A stretch of 40,638 nt of DNA from Flavobacterium sp. SCGC AAA160-P02. GTDB lineage: Bacteria > Bacteroidota > Bacteroidia > Flavobacteriales > Flavobacteriaceae. Location of the stretch: NCBI GenBank assembly GCA_000383355.1, contig KB911098.1, forward strand, positions 1 through 40,638, in the 5' to 3' direction. The position numbers and the translations under genes are program-made. How positions within the stretch are numbered: position 1 is the first letter of the stretch; the number at the start of each line of letters is the position of its first letter. The notes beneath the pieces were generated by a model. That model saw only the letters and a list, made by a program, of their open reading frames with translations. It was not told the DNA's origin and did no database searches. Below, piece after piece: positions 6,981-16,115 of this stretch.

Positions 6981-8484
6981 TAGGGATCTGTAATTTAAAG
7001 ATGGTGTTATCAAAATTTGATGAAACGTTTATAGAACCATTGTGTTTTTCTATAATTTTTTGGGTGTAATACAAACCAATACCAAAACCTTTTACATCAT
7101 GAGTGTTGCCTTTAGGCACTCGGTAAAATTTGTCAAAAATTCTTTCTTGCTGACTCTTATCTATTCCTTTTCCATTATCTGCAACAGAAATCTCAGTTAC
7201 ATTCAATACAGAATTTAGAGTAACTTCAATACTATCTCCACCATATTTAATGGCGTTATCAACTAAATTTGAGATAGTATTTTCAAAATGAAAGCGATCT
7301 ATTTTTAATATCTTAGAATCTATATTTGTTGTGAAGTTGATGTTTTTTTTGGTTAATAACTCAAATTTCTTAGTAATTTTAGCTATTAAATCAACAATAT
7401 TTGTTGGTTCTTTCTGTAATAGTAAGCTTTCAGAATCGAGGGTAGCGGTTTCCAACAATTTCTCAACCATTTGATGTAATTTTTTAAGCTGAAAAGCTGA
7501 AATAGCAGCATATTGTTTTGTTTTTTCTTTATTATCTGTAACATTGAAGCTTTCTATGGCCTCAATTGCGGTTGAAATTGTTGCTATTGGAGTTTTAAAC
7601 TCATGGGTGATATTATTGATTAAATCATTTTTAATTTCAGCTAACTCTTTTTGGGTACTTATTATTTTTAATAAGTAAATCAAACAAAAAATTACAGAAA
7701 GAGACAATAGTAATGATAATAAGATTCCAGTAGAGCTTTTTTTCAACGCTTGAATAGTTGGGTCTTCGTAATAAGCTCTCAAATTTTGATCTGGTCTTAA
7801 AAAAGTAGATTTAGAATTTGAAAATAAGCTTAGTTCAATATCTTTGGCTTTATTGCTTCCCCCAACTTTAATATCTTTATCTAGTAAAACTAGATAATGA
7901 GGTGTTTTGATGTATTTTTTTGAAAGTTGATTGGTGAAAATAGAATCTAGCTTGGTAAAATTTATATCATCATTATTAAGTGCAATCGCAACAGATTGAA
8001 TTCCTTTTAGAAACTTTAAACTATCAGAACTAATTTTAATCTTTTGTCTTTCTGGTTGATATTTAGTTGATGTTTTAGGGGTGACTTTTTTATCGTTAAA
8101 TTCAAATTCAATAGTATCGGTGGTGAAAATAGAGTCTAATATTTTTGGAATTGTACTAACATCTCCTTTATAGTCAGAACTAATTTTAATGGAGGAAATG
8201 CTAACTTTTGACTTAGATGAATTAATATCCTCATTCCAAAAATCTTTTAAAAAGCTACTTTTACTATTAATGCTATCATAGTCTATGATAGCAAAAAAAT
8301 TAGATTTAGAAAGATCTGTGTAATATTCATCAATGGCAGTATCTAGGCTGCTTTGAATTTCATTCTTTACTCTTTGTTTATTGTCTACGTAATTATTATA
8401 GTTCCAATACAATTGAACCGCAATAGTTAAGATAATTGTCGCAGTAATAGAATATAAAGTCCAATGCTGTTTTGTTGCGTTCAT
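6973..8484 (-). CDS. Sensor histidine kinase
   Basis: The product is 503 residues. Transmembrane helices at about 9-28 and 252-275 flank a periplasmic sensor of about 220 residues that I do not recognise; it is rich in Ser and Lys with little Cys. The cytoplasmic part has the phospho-accepting H294 in NNITHEFKTPIA, then the ATPase boxes DNAIKYGG, DNGKGI and GFGIGLYY. It is the first gene of the operon with the response regulator. It diverges from the GLPGLI genes, and such kinase/regulator pairs commonly sit beside GLPGLI and TonB-receptor genes in flavobacteria. The signal sensed is unknown. Confidence 0.95.
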   Translation of the reverse strand: MNATKQHWTLYSITATIILTIAVQLYWNYNNYVDNKQRVKNEIQSSLDTAIDEYYTDLSKSNFFAIIDYDSINSKSSFLKDFWNEDINSSKSKVSISSIKISSDYKGDVSTIPKILDSIFTTDTIEFEFNDKKVTPKTSTKYQPERQKIKISSDSLKFLKGIQSVAIALNNDDINFTKLDSIFTNQLSKKYIKTPHYLVLLDKDIKVGGSNKAKDIELSLFSNSKSTFLRPDQNLRAYYEDPTIQALKKSSTGILLSLLLSLSVIFCLIYLLKIISTQKELAEIKNDLINNITHEFKTPIATISTAIEAIESFNVTDNKEKTKQYAAISAFQLKKLHQMVEKLLETATLDSESLLLQKEPTNIVDLIAKITKKFELLTKKNINFTTNIDSKILKIDRFHFENTISNLVDNAIKYGGDSIEVTLNSVLNVTEISVADNGKGIDKSQQERIFDKFYRVPKGNTHDVKGFGIGLYYTQKIIEKHNGSINVSSNFDNTIFKLQIPNE

Positions 8485-8523
8485 TTCTCAAATGTAATGA
8501 GTAAATAACTATTAAAACAATTG

Positions 8524-8579
8524 GTTAACAAACGTTAACACTCATTAACTCAATAAGTCAAATTTCTAGACCATCTTTG
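8524..8579 (+). promoter_or_regulatory. Operator array TTAAC x3 with -7-like box
   Basis: TTAACA-N4-TTAACA-N4-TTAACT puts TTAAC at 8525, 8535 and 8545, a strict 10-bp period. OmpR/PhoB-family regulators bind such head-to-tail repeats; Bacillus PhoP boxes are TTAACA-like. About 22 bp downstream is CATCTTTG (8572-8579), a one-mismatch -7 box for the GLPGLI operon at 8615. The array sits between the divergent kinase and GLPGLI genes, so it could control both. Confidence 0.55.
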
Positions 8580-8614
8580 TGGCAATAATAATGTTAAACG
8601 ATAAACTATAAAAT

Positions 8615-9454
8615 ATGAAACTATTAGTATTAAAAACTTTTATGTTGTCTTGTCTTATTTCAGGAAGCATGTTTGCTCAAGACTTTTCAGGAAGAGCTAC
8701 CTACAAGACACACAGAAAATCATCATTTAAATTAGATAGTACTACAATTGCTGCAAATCCAGGGATTCAAGAACAAATGGAGGCTCAAATGAGAAAAATG
8801 TTTCAAAAGACGTTTACACTAGATTTCACCAAATCAGAGTCTATGTATAAAGAAGAACAAGAATTAGATGCTCCCAAAGGGCCATCAGCTAATGGTGGTG
8901 TAATGGTAATGATGATGGATGGAAATGGAAGTTCAGATATATTGTATAAAAATATTTCAGAAAATAGAATGGCTAATAAAACAGAATTGATGGGGAAAGT
9001 CTTCTTGATAAAAGATAATCTTGAAGCCTATGATTGGAAATTAACAGGTGAAGCAAAAAATATAGGAAATTACACCTGTTACAAGGCAGCATATGAAAAA
9101 GAGGAAGAAGATATTCAAATAGATATGATCGATGGTGAGGTAAAGGAAGAAAAAGTAACAAAAAAAAGAACCCTAGTTGCATGGTATACTCCAGATGTTC
9201 CGGTTAGTAATGGGCCTAATAATTATGGAGGTTTACCTGGGTTAATATTAGAAGTTAATGATGGAGATCTAACAATTGTATGCTCGGAATTAGTATTAAA
9301 CCCAAAAGAAGCTAAAGAAATTAAAGAACCTGTTAAGGGAAAAATAGTAACTCGTAAAAAGTTTGCTGAGATTTCTTTAGAAAAAACGAAAGAGATGATG
9401 AATCGTTACAGAAGTAGAGATGGCAAAGGGATGGAGATTAAAATTGGGGGTTAA
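8615..9454 (+). CDS. GLPGLI family protein
   Basis: The product is 279 residues with the signal peptide MKLLVLKTFMLSCLISGSMFAQ. The family signature GLPGLILEV is at 206-214, preceded by AWYTPDVPVSNGP. This is the conserved block of the GLPGLI (Porph_ging) family found in Bacteroidota. The molecular function of the family is not established; members are exported and usually lie next to TonB-dependent receptors. A Met-rich segment (VMVMMMDGN) in the middle and a highly charged C-terminus are notable. It is followed after 107 bp by a second, divergent paralogue. Confidence 0.92.
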   Translation: MKLLVLKTFMLSCLISGSMFAQDFSGRATYKTHRKSSFKLDSTTIAANPGIQEQMEAQMRKMFQKTFTLDFTKSESMYKEEQELDAPKGPSANGGVMVMMMDGNGSSDILYKNISENRMANKTELMGKVFLIKDNLEAYDWKLTGEAKNIGNYTCYKAAYEKEEEDIQIDMIDGEVKEEKVTKKRTLVAWYTPDVPVSNGPNNYGGLPGLILEVNDGDLTIVCSELVLNPKEAKEIKEPVKGKIVTRKKFAEISLEKTKEMMNRYRSRDGKGMEIKIGG

Positions 9455-9561
9455 AAAATATTTTTTGTTTTATTTATTCGAATAAAGTAAACTTTTAAGT
9501 TTTTTTTAAGTCTTATAGTTTCTCAATAAAACTACTTTTACTCAGATAAAGATAAAATTCA

Positions 9562-10392
9562 ATGAAACAATTAACTACTTTACTGTTTTTACTATTTACT
9601 GTTGTTACTTTTTCTCAAAAAAAGTTTGAAGGAAAAGCCACCTATATGTCTAAAAGAACTATGGACATGTCTCGGTTTGATAAAATGAGTGAGCAGCAAA
9701 AGAAACAAATGAAAGCTCGGTTTAAAAATTTTCTAGAAAAAACATACACGCTTAGCTTCAATAAGTCAGAATCATCATTCAAAGAAAATGTTACGTTAGA
9801 TGCTCCAGGAACCTCTGGCCCAAGTTGGGGAAGAAGTAATGGACAGGGCTCTATCTATAAAAATCTAAAAGACAAGGAGATGGTTGAAGATGTAGAACAG
9901 TTTAGCAAACGTTTTAGAATTGTTGAAGAAATGGAATTCCCTCAATGGGAAATGAGTGGAGAAACCAAACAGATTGGTCAATATCTCTGTTATAAGGCAA
10001 CCATGGTAAAAGTAGATAATTCAATTGATTGGGGCGGTATTTTTAGTAGAAGAGGTGGTAATGCAAAAAAGAATGATTCTACCAAAGTAAACCAAACAAA
10101 AAAACCTGTTAAAACTCAAATGATAACCGCTTGGTATACCCCTCAAATTCCTGTAAGTGCAGGGCCAGAAGGTTATTGGGGATTGCCTGGTTTAATTCTA
10201 GAAATTAATGCAGGTAGAACAACCATGCTGTGTACAGAAATTATAATTAATCCTGAAGATGTTGTTGAAATTAAAAAACCTTCCAAAGGAAAAGAAGTTT
10301 CTAGAGAAGAATATGATACTATGATGAAGGTAAAATCTGAAGAACTCAGAGAGCGTTTTCAAAATAGAAGAGGTGGAGGAAGACGATTCTAA
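9562..10392 (+). CDS. GLPGLI family protein (second copy)
   Basis: The product is 276 residues with the signal peptide MKQLTTLLFLLFTVVTFSQ. The signature GLPGLILEI is at 207-215, and WYTPQIPVSAGPEG precedes it as in the first copy. Shared sequence between the two copies includes the F-G-A-T-Y start of the mature protein, TL-F-KSES, LDAP, and the tail NPE/K-EIK-P-KGK. They are clearly diverged duplicates. The C-terminus ends in an Arg/Gly-rich tail (NRRGGGRR). Only 17 bp separate it from the receptor gene. The 107-bp gap before it holds a 14-bp palindrome (TTTATTCGAATAAA, 9473-9486) and no clear promoter. Confidence 0.92.
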   Translation: MKQLTTLLFLLFTVVTFSQKKFEGKATYMSKRTMDMSRFDKMSEQQKKQMKARFKNFLEKTYTLSFNKSESSFKENVTLDAPGTSGPSWGRSNGQGSIYKNLKDKEMVEDVEQFSKRFRIVEEMEFPQWEMSGETKQIGQYLCYKATMVKVDNSIDWGGIFSRRGGNAKKNDSTKVNQTKKPVKTQMITAWYTPQIPVSAGPEGYWGLPGLILEINAGRTTMLCTEIIINPEDVVEIKKPSKGKEVSREEYDTMMKVKSEELRERFQNRRGGGRRF

Positions 10393-10409
10393 ATTAATCT
10401 AATCAAAAA

Positions 10410-13016
10410 ATGAAAATAAAAAAGATATTTATACTAGTCATTTTCATGACTACTCTAATTACTAATGCTCAAATTAAATTAACGGGTGTTGTTAAAGACA
10501 GTATTGGCCCATTAGAAATGGCAAATGTAATAGCATTAGATACAATTTCTAAAAGAATTATCTCCTACGGGTTTACAGATGTTAATGGACAATACAAATT
10601 AGACCTACAAAAAAATACTGTTTACAATATTAAGATTAGCTATATAGGTCTCAAATCTGTTGATGATTATCTAAAAACAACAGATACAGATGTAATTAAA
10701 AACTACAAAATGTCTAATGACAATATGTTAGATGAAATTACGATAGTGTCTAAAATGCCTGTCCGAATAGAAGGAGATACCATTATATACAATGCAGATT
10801 CATTTAAAAACGGTTCAGAACGAAAGTTAGAAGATGTTTTAAAGAAATTGCCAGGAGTAGAAATTAACGATGCTGGTGAAATTGAAGTTGAAGGGAAGGT
10901 TGTAGAAAAAATAATGATTGATGGGAAAGAGTTTTTTAGTGGTGATACAAAACTAGCTGCAAAGAATATCCCATCCAATGCTGTAGATAAAATTCAAGTT
11001 TTAAGAAATTATGGTGATGTAAGTCAACTTAGAGGTGTGCAAGACAATCAAGACAGGGTAGCCATAAACATAAAATTAAAAGAAGGTAAAAAGAACTTTT
11101 GGTTTGGTGATGTAACTGCTGGGTTAGGAAATGCTACTAATGATGATTTATACCTTTTTCAACCAAAATTATTTTATTACTCACCAAAATACACCATTAA
11201 CATTATAGGCGATCTTAACAATCTTGGAGATGTTGTGTTAGATAGAAATGACATTAGAGGTTTTGGTGGAGGTTTTAGAAGCCAAAGTCCATCAAACGGA
11301 ACAAACCTTAGTCTAGGAAGTGCTGGTTTAGGGTTTTTGAATGCGAATTCAAGAAACGCCAATCGAATAGAAACCAAATTAACTGCTATTAACTACAGCT
11401 ATTCACCAACTAAAAAATTAGATTTAAGTGGTTTTGTCATTTGGTCTAGTAATAGTAATGGTCAAAAAAATAATACTGCTCAAAGTTTTAATGATGACCC
11501 TTCTAGAAATGATTTTGTTCAGAGCATTACAGATCAATTTAGTAATACGGGCTTGTTTAATTTTAGGAGCATTTATAAAAAGAATTTTAATAGCCAGGTA
11601 AATTATGATGTAACAGGAAGGTTTTCTAATGAACGTAGAACTGATAATGTAAACTCACAAGTGTTAAGTGATATTTCAGAATTAGAAAAATCTACACCTT
11701 ATAAAATTAATCAGAGTCTAAGTTATTTTTATACCATTAACGAAAAAAATATTCTTGCTTTGGAAATGAAACATCTTTTACAAGATGAAGACCCATTTTA
11801 TGTAGCATTATTAGAAAATGATCCTTTAAATAATAATACTCCAGAAGCAGATGGTTTTGATAGCACAGGATCTATATTAGGATTAGATACAGGCTTAGAT
11901 TTATATGAGTTAAACCAGAACAGACGTGTAAAATCTAACCAATTAGATGCAAAGTTAGATTACTATTATATTTTAAATGAAAAAAGTAATTTAAATGTTG
12001 TTGGTGGAACCATATTAAGCAAACAAAATTTTGATTCTAGATTCTTTCAGGTTTTAGATAACCAAGGAACAACCTTAGATCCTATACCTACTTTTGGAAC
12101 AGATTTGCAAACATCTAACGATATTGAGTATAAATTCACAGATTTATATCTTGGACTTAGATATAGAGTGAAGTCGGGAATTTTTACTTTCAGCCCAGGT
12201 TTTACAGCTCATGCATACAACACAAATAATTCACAATACGGTACTGATTTTTTTAAAGATACTTTCCAAAAATTCTTACCTGAGTTTAAAATGATTATGC
12301 AATTTAAACGTAGTGAAAGTTTAACGCTAGATTACAGACAGCAGGTTAATTTTACAGACGTAAATCAATTAGCAAAAGGCTTGGTAGCTAACGGTTATAA
12401 TGCTTTTTTTGCAGGAAATTCAGATGTTATGAATGCTAGCATTCATAATCTTAGTTTATTCTACAGAAGTTATAATTTATACAATGCTAGCAATGTTTTT
12501 GCTAGAGTTGCCTACACAAAAACAATAGATCAAATTAGTACAGATTTTAATTTTGTGCCTGGGTCCGTTGTTTCGATTAGAACAAACTTAAATTCACCTT
12601 TTGACAATGAAACACTCTCTGCTTTTGGTCGTATAGGAAAAACATTCAAAAAAATAAGAACATCTTTAGGAGGTAATTTCACGTATTCTAAAAACTTTCA
12701 GTTTTTACAAGGAAATGTAAATGAGAATTTATTGTACAATCATTCCTATACAACTAGTATTGGAACTAATTTCACAAAAGCACCTAATGTGAGTTTAAAA
12801 TATCGAATATCTTTTACAGATCAAATTAGTGGAAATAGAGATGACTTTAACACCGTTACTCATGTTCCATCCTTAAATTTTGATGCTTACATATGGGATT
12901 CATTAACCTTTAAAAGTGATTTCTCGTTTAATGAAGTTAAGCAAGATGGAGAGGTTACCAATTCATTTAAAATTTGGGATATGACACTTGCTTACAAAAA
13001 AAAACAGAGATGCTAA
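10410..13016 (+). CDS. TonB-receptor-like outer-membrane barrel protein, 3' frameshifted
   Basis: The open frame gives 868 residues: a signal peptide (ending TNAQ), a carboxypeptidase-regulatory-like beta-sandwich at about 22-105, a plug-like segment (DVLKKLPGVEIND, KIMIDGKEFFSGD), then a long aromatic-rich barrel of the flavobacterial outer-membrane beta-barrel family. The frame ends in KKKQRC right after an A9 tract at 12996-13004. Dropping one A lets translation continue for 47 more codons to 13158, ending in FVSLRLRYQL, the alternating aromatic C-terminal strand expected of a barrel. The intact protein would be about 915 residues. Without it, membrane insertion is likely lost. Causes could be mutation, tract-length variation, slippage or a sequencing error. 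It is third in the GLPGLI operon, which suggests the three act together at the outer membrane. Confidence 0.9.
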   Translation: MKIKKIFILVIFMTTLITNAQIKLTGVVKDSIGPLEMANVIALDTISKRIISYGFTDVNGQYKLDLQKNTVYNIKISYIGLKSVDDYLKTTDTDVIKNYKMSNDNMLDEITIVSKMPVRIEGDTIIYNADSFKNGSERKLEDVLKKLPGVEINDAGEIEVEGKVVEKIMIDGKEFFSGDTKLAAKNIPSNAVDKIQVLRNYGDVSQLRGVQDNQDRVAINIKLKEGKKNFWFGDVTAGLGNATNDDLYLFQPKLFYYSPKYTINIIGDLNNLGDVVLDRNDIRGFGGGFRSQSPSNGTNLSLGSAGLGFLNANSRNANRIETKLTAINYSYSPTKKLDLSGFVIWSSNSNGQKNNTAQSFNDDPSRNDFVQSITDQFSNTGLFNFRSIYKKNFNSQVNYDVTGRFSNERRTDNVNSQVLSDISELEKSTPYKINQSLSYFYTINEKNILALEMKHLLQDEDPFYVALLENDPLNNNTPEADGFDSTGSILGLDTGLDLYELNQNRRVKSNQLDAKLDYYYILNEKSNLNVVGGTILSKQNFDSRFFQVLDNQGTTLDPIPTFGTDLQTSNDIEYKFTDLYLGLRYRVKSGIFTFSPGFTAHAYNTNNSQYGTDFFKDTFQKFLPEFKMIMQFKRSESLTLDYRQQVNFTDVNQLAKGLVANGYNAFFAGNSDVMNASIHNLSLFYRSYNLYNASNVFARVAYTKTIDQISTDFNFVPGSVVSIRTNLNSPFDNETLSAFGRIGKTFKKIRTSLGGNFTYSKNFQFLQGNVNENLLYNHSYTTSIGTNFTKAPNVSLKYRISFTDQISGNRDDFNTVTHVPSLNFDAYIWDSLTFKSDFSFNEVKQDGEVTNSFKIWDMTLAYKKKQRC

Positions 13017-13158
13017 ATGGGAATATGAACTAATAGGAAGTAACTTATTAGGAACAGATTCTAGAACTAGTGTAAATGTAAATAATATTTCACGTTCTAT
13101 AAATGAAACATTTATCTTACCTAGATTTGTGAGTTTAAGATTGAGATATCAATTATAA
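13005..13158 (+). pseudogene. Displaced 3' end of the barrel gene
   Basis: Read one frame back from the A9 tract, this continues NRDAKWEYELIGSNLLGT and ends FVSLRLRYQL followed by TAA at 13156-13158. The final strand fits an outer-membrane barrel terminus. It is the severed or slippage-joined C-terminus of the gene at 10410. Confidence 0.85.
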
Positions 13159-13187
13159 CATAGAATAATATTTTATGTACAAAGTTG

Positions 13188-13236
13188 AAAGTTCTTCATA
13201 AATTGAGTTTATATCAGTTTATGAGGAGCTTTTTTA
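13188..13236 (+). terminator. Intrinsic terminator of the GLPGLI operon
   Basis: AAAGTTCTTCATAAA pairs with TTTATGAGGAGCTTT over 15 bp (two G-U pairs) with a 15-nt loop, then a T tract. It lies 30 bp past the true end of the barrel reading frame, which supports 13158 as the original stop. Confidence 0.75.
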
Positions 13237-13252
13237 TTTGTATTTTCGCTAA

Positions 13253-14026
13253 ATGACAGCATCAACTTCTAAAACATTTTTTCCAGCTTTTCTAAAAACT
13301 CTAGGACTTCTTTGGGGGTTTATTTTTGTAGGACTTTTTTTAGACAGCAATAAAATGCAACAATGGGTGGCTGAACCTCAATGGATTGCAAACATAGTGA
13401 TGCTTATAGGGTTCTTTTTGTGTTTTAAGAGTGTAACCCCTAGAATTAAGGAACAGATGATTACAGCAGTTATTATTGCTATAATTGGTGAGTATTTGTT
13501 TTCAATAGCCTTGGGTATGTACACCTACCGTTTAGAAAATGTACCTCATTATGTACCACCAGGGCATGCTTTAGTGTATGTAGGTGTGCTATATTTTACA
13601 AAAACGGCATTTACTAAACTTCATAAGCGTTTGTTAGAAAAGGTTCTCACAATTATTGTGCTTGTCTATGCTTCTGTATTCTTGATTTTTGAAAATGATG
13701 TTTTTGGTTTTGTCTTAACAATACTTACGGTATTCATCTTAAGAAAAAGACCTAGAGAGCGGTTATTTTATCTAGTAATGTACCTTACAGTTGCCTACTT
13801 AGAAATTATTGGAACAAATTTTCTTTGTTGGGAGTGGCCAAGTACAGCTTTTGATTTTTTCTCTTTTTTACCAAGTGCAAATCCACCAAGTGGAATTAGC
13901 TTCTTTTACTTTGGATTAGATTTAGGCTGTTTATGGTTGTATAAAAAACGTCACAAAATTGCTTGGAAACGCATGAAAAATCAACGAATGATTAGACTTA
14001 TGTCTCCACAAAAAAAAGAACTATAA
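13253..14026 (+). CDS. Polytopic membrane protein of unknown function
   Basis: The product is 257 residues with about seven hydrophobic helices (near 11-28, 43-60, 67-88, 103-116, 128-158, 168-190, 210-232). The conserved-looking loop GMYTYRLENVPHYVPPGHAL contains paired histidines and prolines, and a second loop contains CWEWPS, suggesting a membrane-embedded active or metal site. I do not recognise the family with confidence. The C-terminal tail is strongly basic and probably cytoplasmic. The ATG follows TATTTTCG at 13241-13248, a one-mismatch -7 box only 4 bp away, so the mRNA may be nearly leaderless. Confidence 0.8.
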   Translation: MTASTSKTFFPAFLKTLGLLWGFIFVGLFLDSNKMQQWVAEPQWIANIVMLIGFFLCFKSVTPRIKEQMITAVIIAIIGEYLFSIALGMYTYRLENVPHYVPPGHALVYVGVLYFTKTAFTKLHKRLLEKVLTIIVLVYASVFLIFENDVFGFVLTILTVFILRKRPRERLFYLVMYLTVAYLEIIGTNFLCWEWPSTAFDFFSFLPSANPPSGISFFYFGLDLGCLWLYKKRHKIAWKRMKNQRMIRLMSPQKKEL

Positions 14027-14042
14027 GAAATGTGTAGTTCTT
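14011..14042 (-). terminator. Terminator for the 14054 gene
   Basis: On the minus strand AAGAACTA pairs with TAGTTCTT around an 11-nt loop, followed by a T tract. It overlaps the last codons of the convergent gene on the plus strand. Confidence 0.55.
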
Positions 14043-14053
14043 ACAATAATTCT

Positions 14054-14359
14054 TTAGTGGTTAAATGGCGCATTCATAATAAAACTCAATAAAATAATAG
14101 CAAGCAATGCTGTAATACCATGCATTACATAAGAAAAAAATTGTCTCCTTTTTTCTTTTAAAACAAACTCATTTACAACAGTGCAAGTATTCCCTTCATT
14201 AGTGTTTATTTTAATAGTACCGTTGCTGCCGTGTAAATGATCGCCATAAAAAGTTTTAATTTTTTCAAAAATAACCTTAGGTTCTCTTGTGGCTATGTAT
14301 GTTTTTGTTCTTACAAGTCCAAATCCATTAAAGCCCTGTGTTCTTCTTTTTTTATTCAT
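14054..14359 (-). CDS. Small protein with a C-terminal membrane helix, unknown function
   Basis: The product is 101 residues. It has a basic N-terminus (MNKKRRTQG), a soluble part of about 65 residues with the pattern FYGDHLHGSNGTIKINTNEG, and one hydrophobic helix at about 78-96, so it is probably tail-anchored. I do not recognise the family. It lies between two convergent or co-oriented units, with its own terminator at 14011-14042 and the metK terminator upstream, so it is monocistronic. Confidence 0.65.
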   Translation of the reverse strand: MNKKRRTQGFNGFGLVRTKTYIATREPKVIFEKIKTFYGDHLHGSNGTIKINTNEGNTCTVVNEFVLKEKRRQFFSYVMHGITALLAIILLSFIMNAPFNH

Positions 14360-14410
14360 AACAATTTAATTTTAAAGTTTACTACATTATCAATTTACAA
14401 AAAAAACAGG

Positions 14411-14448
14411 AAATAAAAAAATCTCCATAATTTTAAATTATGGAGATT
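14411..14448 (-). terminator. Intrinsic terminator of metK
   Basis: AATCTCCATAATTT (14420-14433) and AAATTATGGAGATT (14435-14448) are perfect 14-bp arms about one central base. A T-rich tract follows on the minus strand. It lies 20 bp after the metK stop. Confidence 0.85.
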
Positions 14449-14468
14449 GATAAATTATTCTACTATAA

Positions 14469-15758
14469 TTATAGTTTAAAAGCTTCTTTTACCTTTGTTA
14501 CATAATCTAATTTTTCCCAAGTAAATGTTTCTACCTCTTGAGAAACAGTTTCTCCCATAGGATTAGAAAACGTTACTGTTTTAATTTCTGAAGTTCTTCC
14601 CATGTGTCCATAGGCAGCAGTTTCAGAATAAATAGGTGTTCTTAATTTTAACCGTTGCTCAATAAAATAAGGGCGCATATCAAAAAGTGATTCAACAACT
14701 TTGCTAATTGCTCCGTCTGTGAGTGCAACGTTAGCTGTTCCGTAGGTTTCAACATTAATACTGGTAGGTTTTGCCACACCAATAGCATAAGATACTTGTA
14801 CTAAGACCTCTTTACATAGACCAGCAGCTACTAAGTTTTTTGCAATATGCCTAGTTGCGTATGCTCCAGATCTATCTACTTTAGAAGGGTCTTTCCCAGA
14901 AAATGCTCCACCACCGTGTGCTCCTTTTCCACCATAGGTATCAACAATAATTTTACGACCTGTTAAGCCAGTATCTCCGTGAGGCCCACCAACAACAAAA
15001 GTTCCTGTTGGATTGATATGATAGGTAATGTCTTTGGTGAATAATTTTTGAAGATGATCTGGTAATTTTGCCACAACTCTTGGAATTAAAATATGAATGA
15101 TATCAGTTTCAATTATCGACAGCATTTTATCATCAGCAATTTTTTTATCTTCAATACCTTTAGATGTAGGTTTGATGAAATCATCGTGTTGTGTTGAGAT
15201 TACAATTGCATCAATTCTTTGTGGAACATTATCATCAGAATATTCAATTGTTACTTGAGATTTTGCGTCTGGTCTTAGATAGGAGATCTGATTGTTTTCT
15301 CTTCGTAATTGGGCGAGTTCAATTAACAATCGATGAGATAATTCTAAGGCTAACGGCATGTAGTTTTCAGTTTCATCAGTAGCATACCCAAACATCATTC
15401 CTTGGTCTCCAGCACCTTGTTCTTCTTTAGAAGCCCTTTCTACCCCTTGATTAATATCTGGTGATTGTTCATGAATTGCAGAGAGAACACCACATGAGCT
15501 TCCATCAAACATATAGGCACTCTTGGTATATCCAATTTTATTGATAACATCTCTAGCAATTTTTTGAACATCTAAATATGTTTTAGACTTTACTTCACCT
15601 GCCAGAATAACCTGTCCGGTAGTAACCATAGTTTCGCAAGCAACTTTAGACTCAGGATCAAATGCTAGAAAATTATCAATTAAAGCATCAGAAATCTGGT
15701 CGGCAACTTTATCTGGGTGTCCTTCAGATACAGACTCTGAAGTAAATAAATATGACAT
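14469..15758 (-). CDS. metK: S-adenosylmethionine synthetase
   Basis: The enzyme makes S-adenosylmethionine from methionine and ATP in the cytoplasm. At 429 residues it is the longer form common in Bacteroidota; E. coli MetK has about 384. Signatures: GHPDK at 13-17 (active-site H14 and D16), [15 protein letters not shown] (methionine and ATP binding), and [16 protein letters not shown] (phosphate-binding P-loop region). The N-terminus [17 protein letters not shown] is the standard one, so the ATG at 15758 is secure. The leader of about 140 nt carries a SAM-II-like riboswitch, consistent with feedback by its product. Confidence 0.97.
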   Translation of the reverse strand: MSYLFTSESVSEGHPDKVADQISDALIDNFLAFDPESKVACETMVTTGQVILAGEVKSKTYLDVQKIARDVINKIGYTKSAYMFDGSSCGVLSAIHEQSPDINQGVERASKEEQGAGDQGMMFGYATDETENYMPLALELSHRLLIELAQLRRENNQISYLRPDAKSQVTIEYSDDNVPQRIDAIVISTQHDDFIKPTSKGIEDKKIADDKMLSIIETDIIHILIPRVVAKLPDHLQKLFTKDITYHINPTGTFVVGGPHGDTGLTGRKIIVDTYGGKGAHGGGAFSGKDPSKVDRSGAYATRHIAKNLVAAGLCKEVLVQVSYAIGVAKPTSINVETYGTANVALTDGAISKVVESLFDMRPYFIEQRLKLRTPIYSETAAYGHMGRTSEIKTVTFSNPMGETVSQEVETFTWEKLDYVTKVKEAFKL

Positions 15759-15821
15759 ATATTTTCGTTTAAATTATAAAGGAAAATTTAGTCTGATTGG
15801 TCGCCAAAAGTAGTAGTGAAT

Positions 15822-15897
15822 TACTGCTTTAGCATTTTTTGTTTTCTGAAATTTCAGTACAAAGAGGTTGCAATCAGTCAAATTTTTCCTCCAATTA
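15822..15897 (-). promoter_or_regulatory. SAM-II-type riboswitch in the metK leader
   Basis: On the minus strand a P1 stem (GAGG at the start, CCTC 20 nt later) encloses ATTTGACTGATTGCA, which fits the SAM-II core GATTTaac..TTGCA. The 3' consensus TGCTAAA follows (GCTAAA at 15828-15833). Between them is the extra hairpin CTGAAATTTCAG (15846-15857), as in the long-loop variant of this class. It starts about 10 nt after the -7 box at 15903. The gene below makes the ligand. The expression platform is probably the segment CAATCAG at 15793-15799 (minus strand), which can pair with CTGATTG of the core. Confidence 0.75.
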
Positions 15898-15902
15898 AAA
15901 AA

Positions 15903-15910
15903 CAAATTTA
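15903..15910 (-). promoter_or_regulatory. metK promoter -7 box TAAATTTG
   Basis: An exact TAnnTTTG match on the minus strand places the start near 15897, so the transcript would begin just before the riboswitch P1 stem. No good -33 element is seen. Confidence 0.55.
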
Positions 15911-16115
15911 CGCTTTATATACATAACGGACACTTAAATATAAATTTATTTCACAGAGAATCCATTTAAATAACTGACACTTTTGTAGATAATTAAATTT
16001 AATAGGTAAATAATTATGAAATACATAAAAATTAAAAAAATAGCAAGAAATAGTTGGATATTAAACTTTTCTGACTGAATATTTGCGTATCAAAAGTTCA
16101 AACACTTATTGAATA

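Noticed and set aside
8489..8496. -7 box TACATTTG before the histidine kinase (minus strand)
   Set aside because: It is an exact match but only 4 bp from the ATG with no -33 element, so a leaderless start would be required; not listed as a feature.
16016..16078. 20-codon frame MKYIKIKKIARNSWILNFSD
   Set aside because: It is short and AT-driven with no signal peptide; at best a leftover of rearranged sequence before the truncated DUF6089-like gene.
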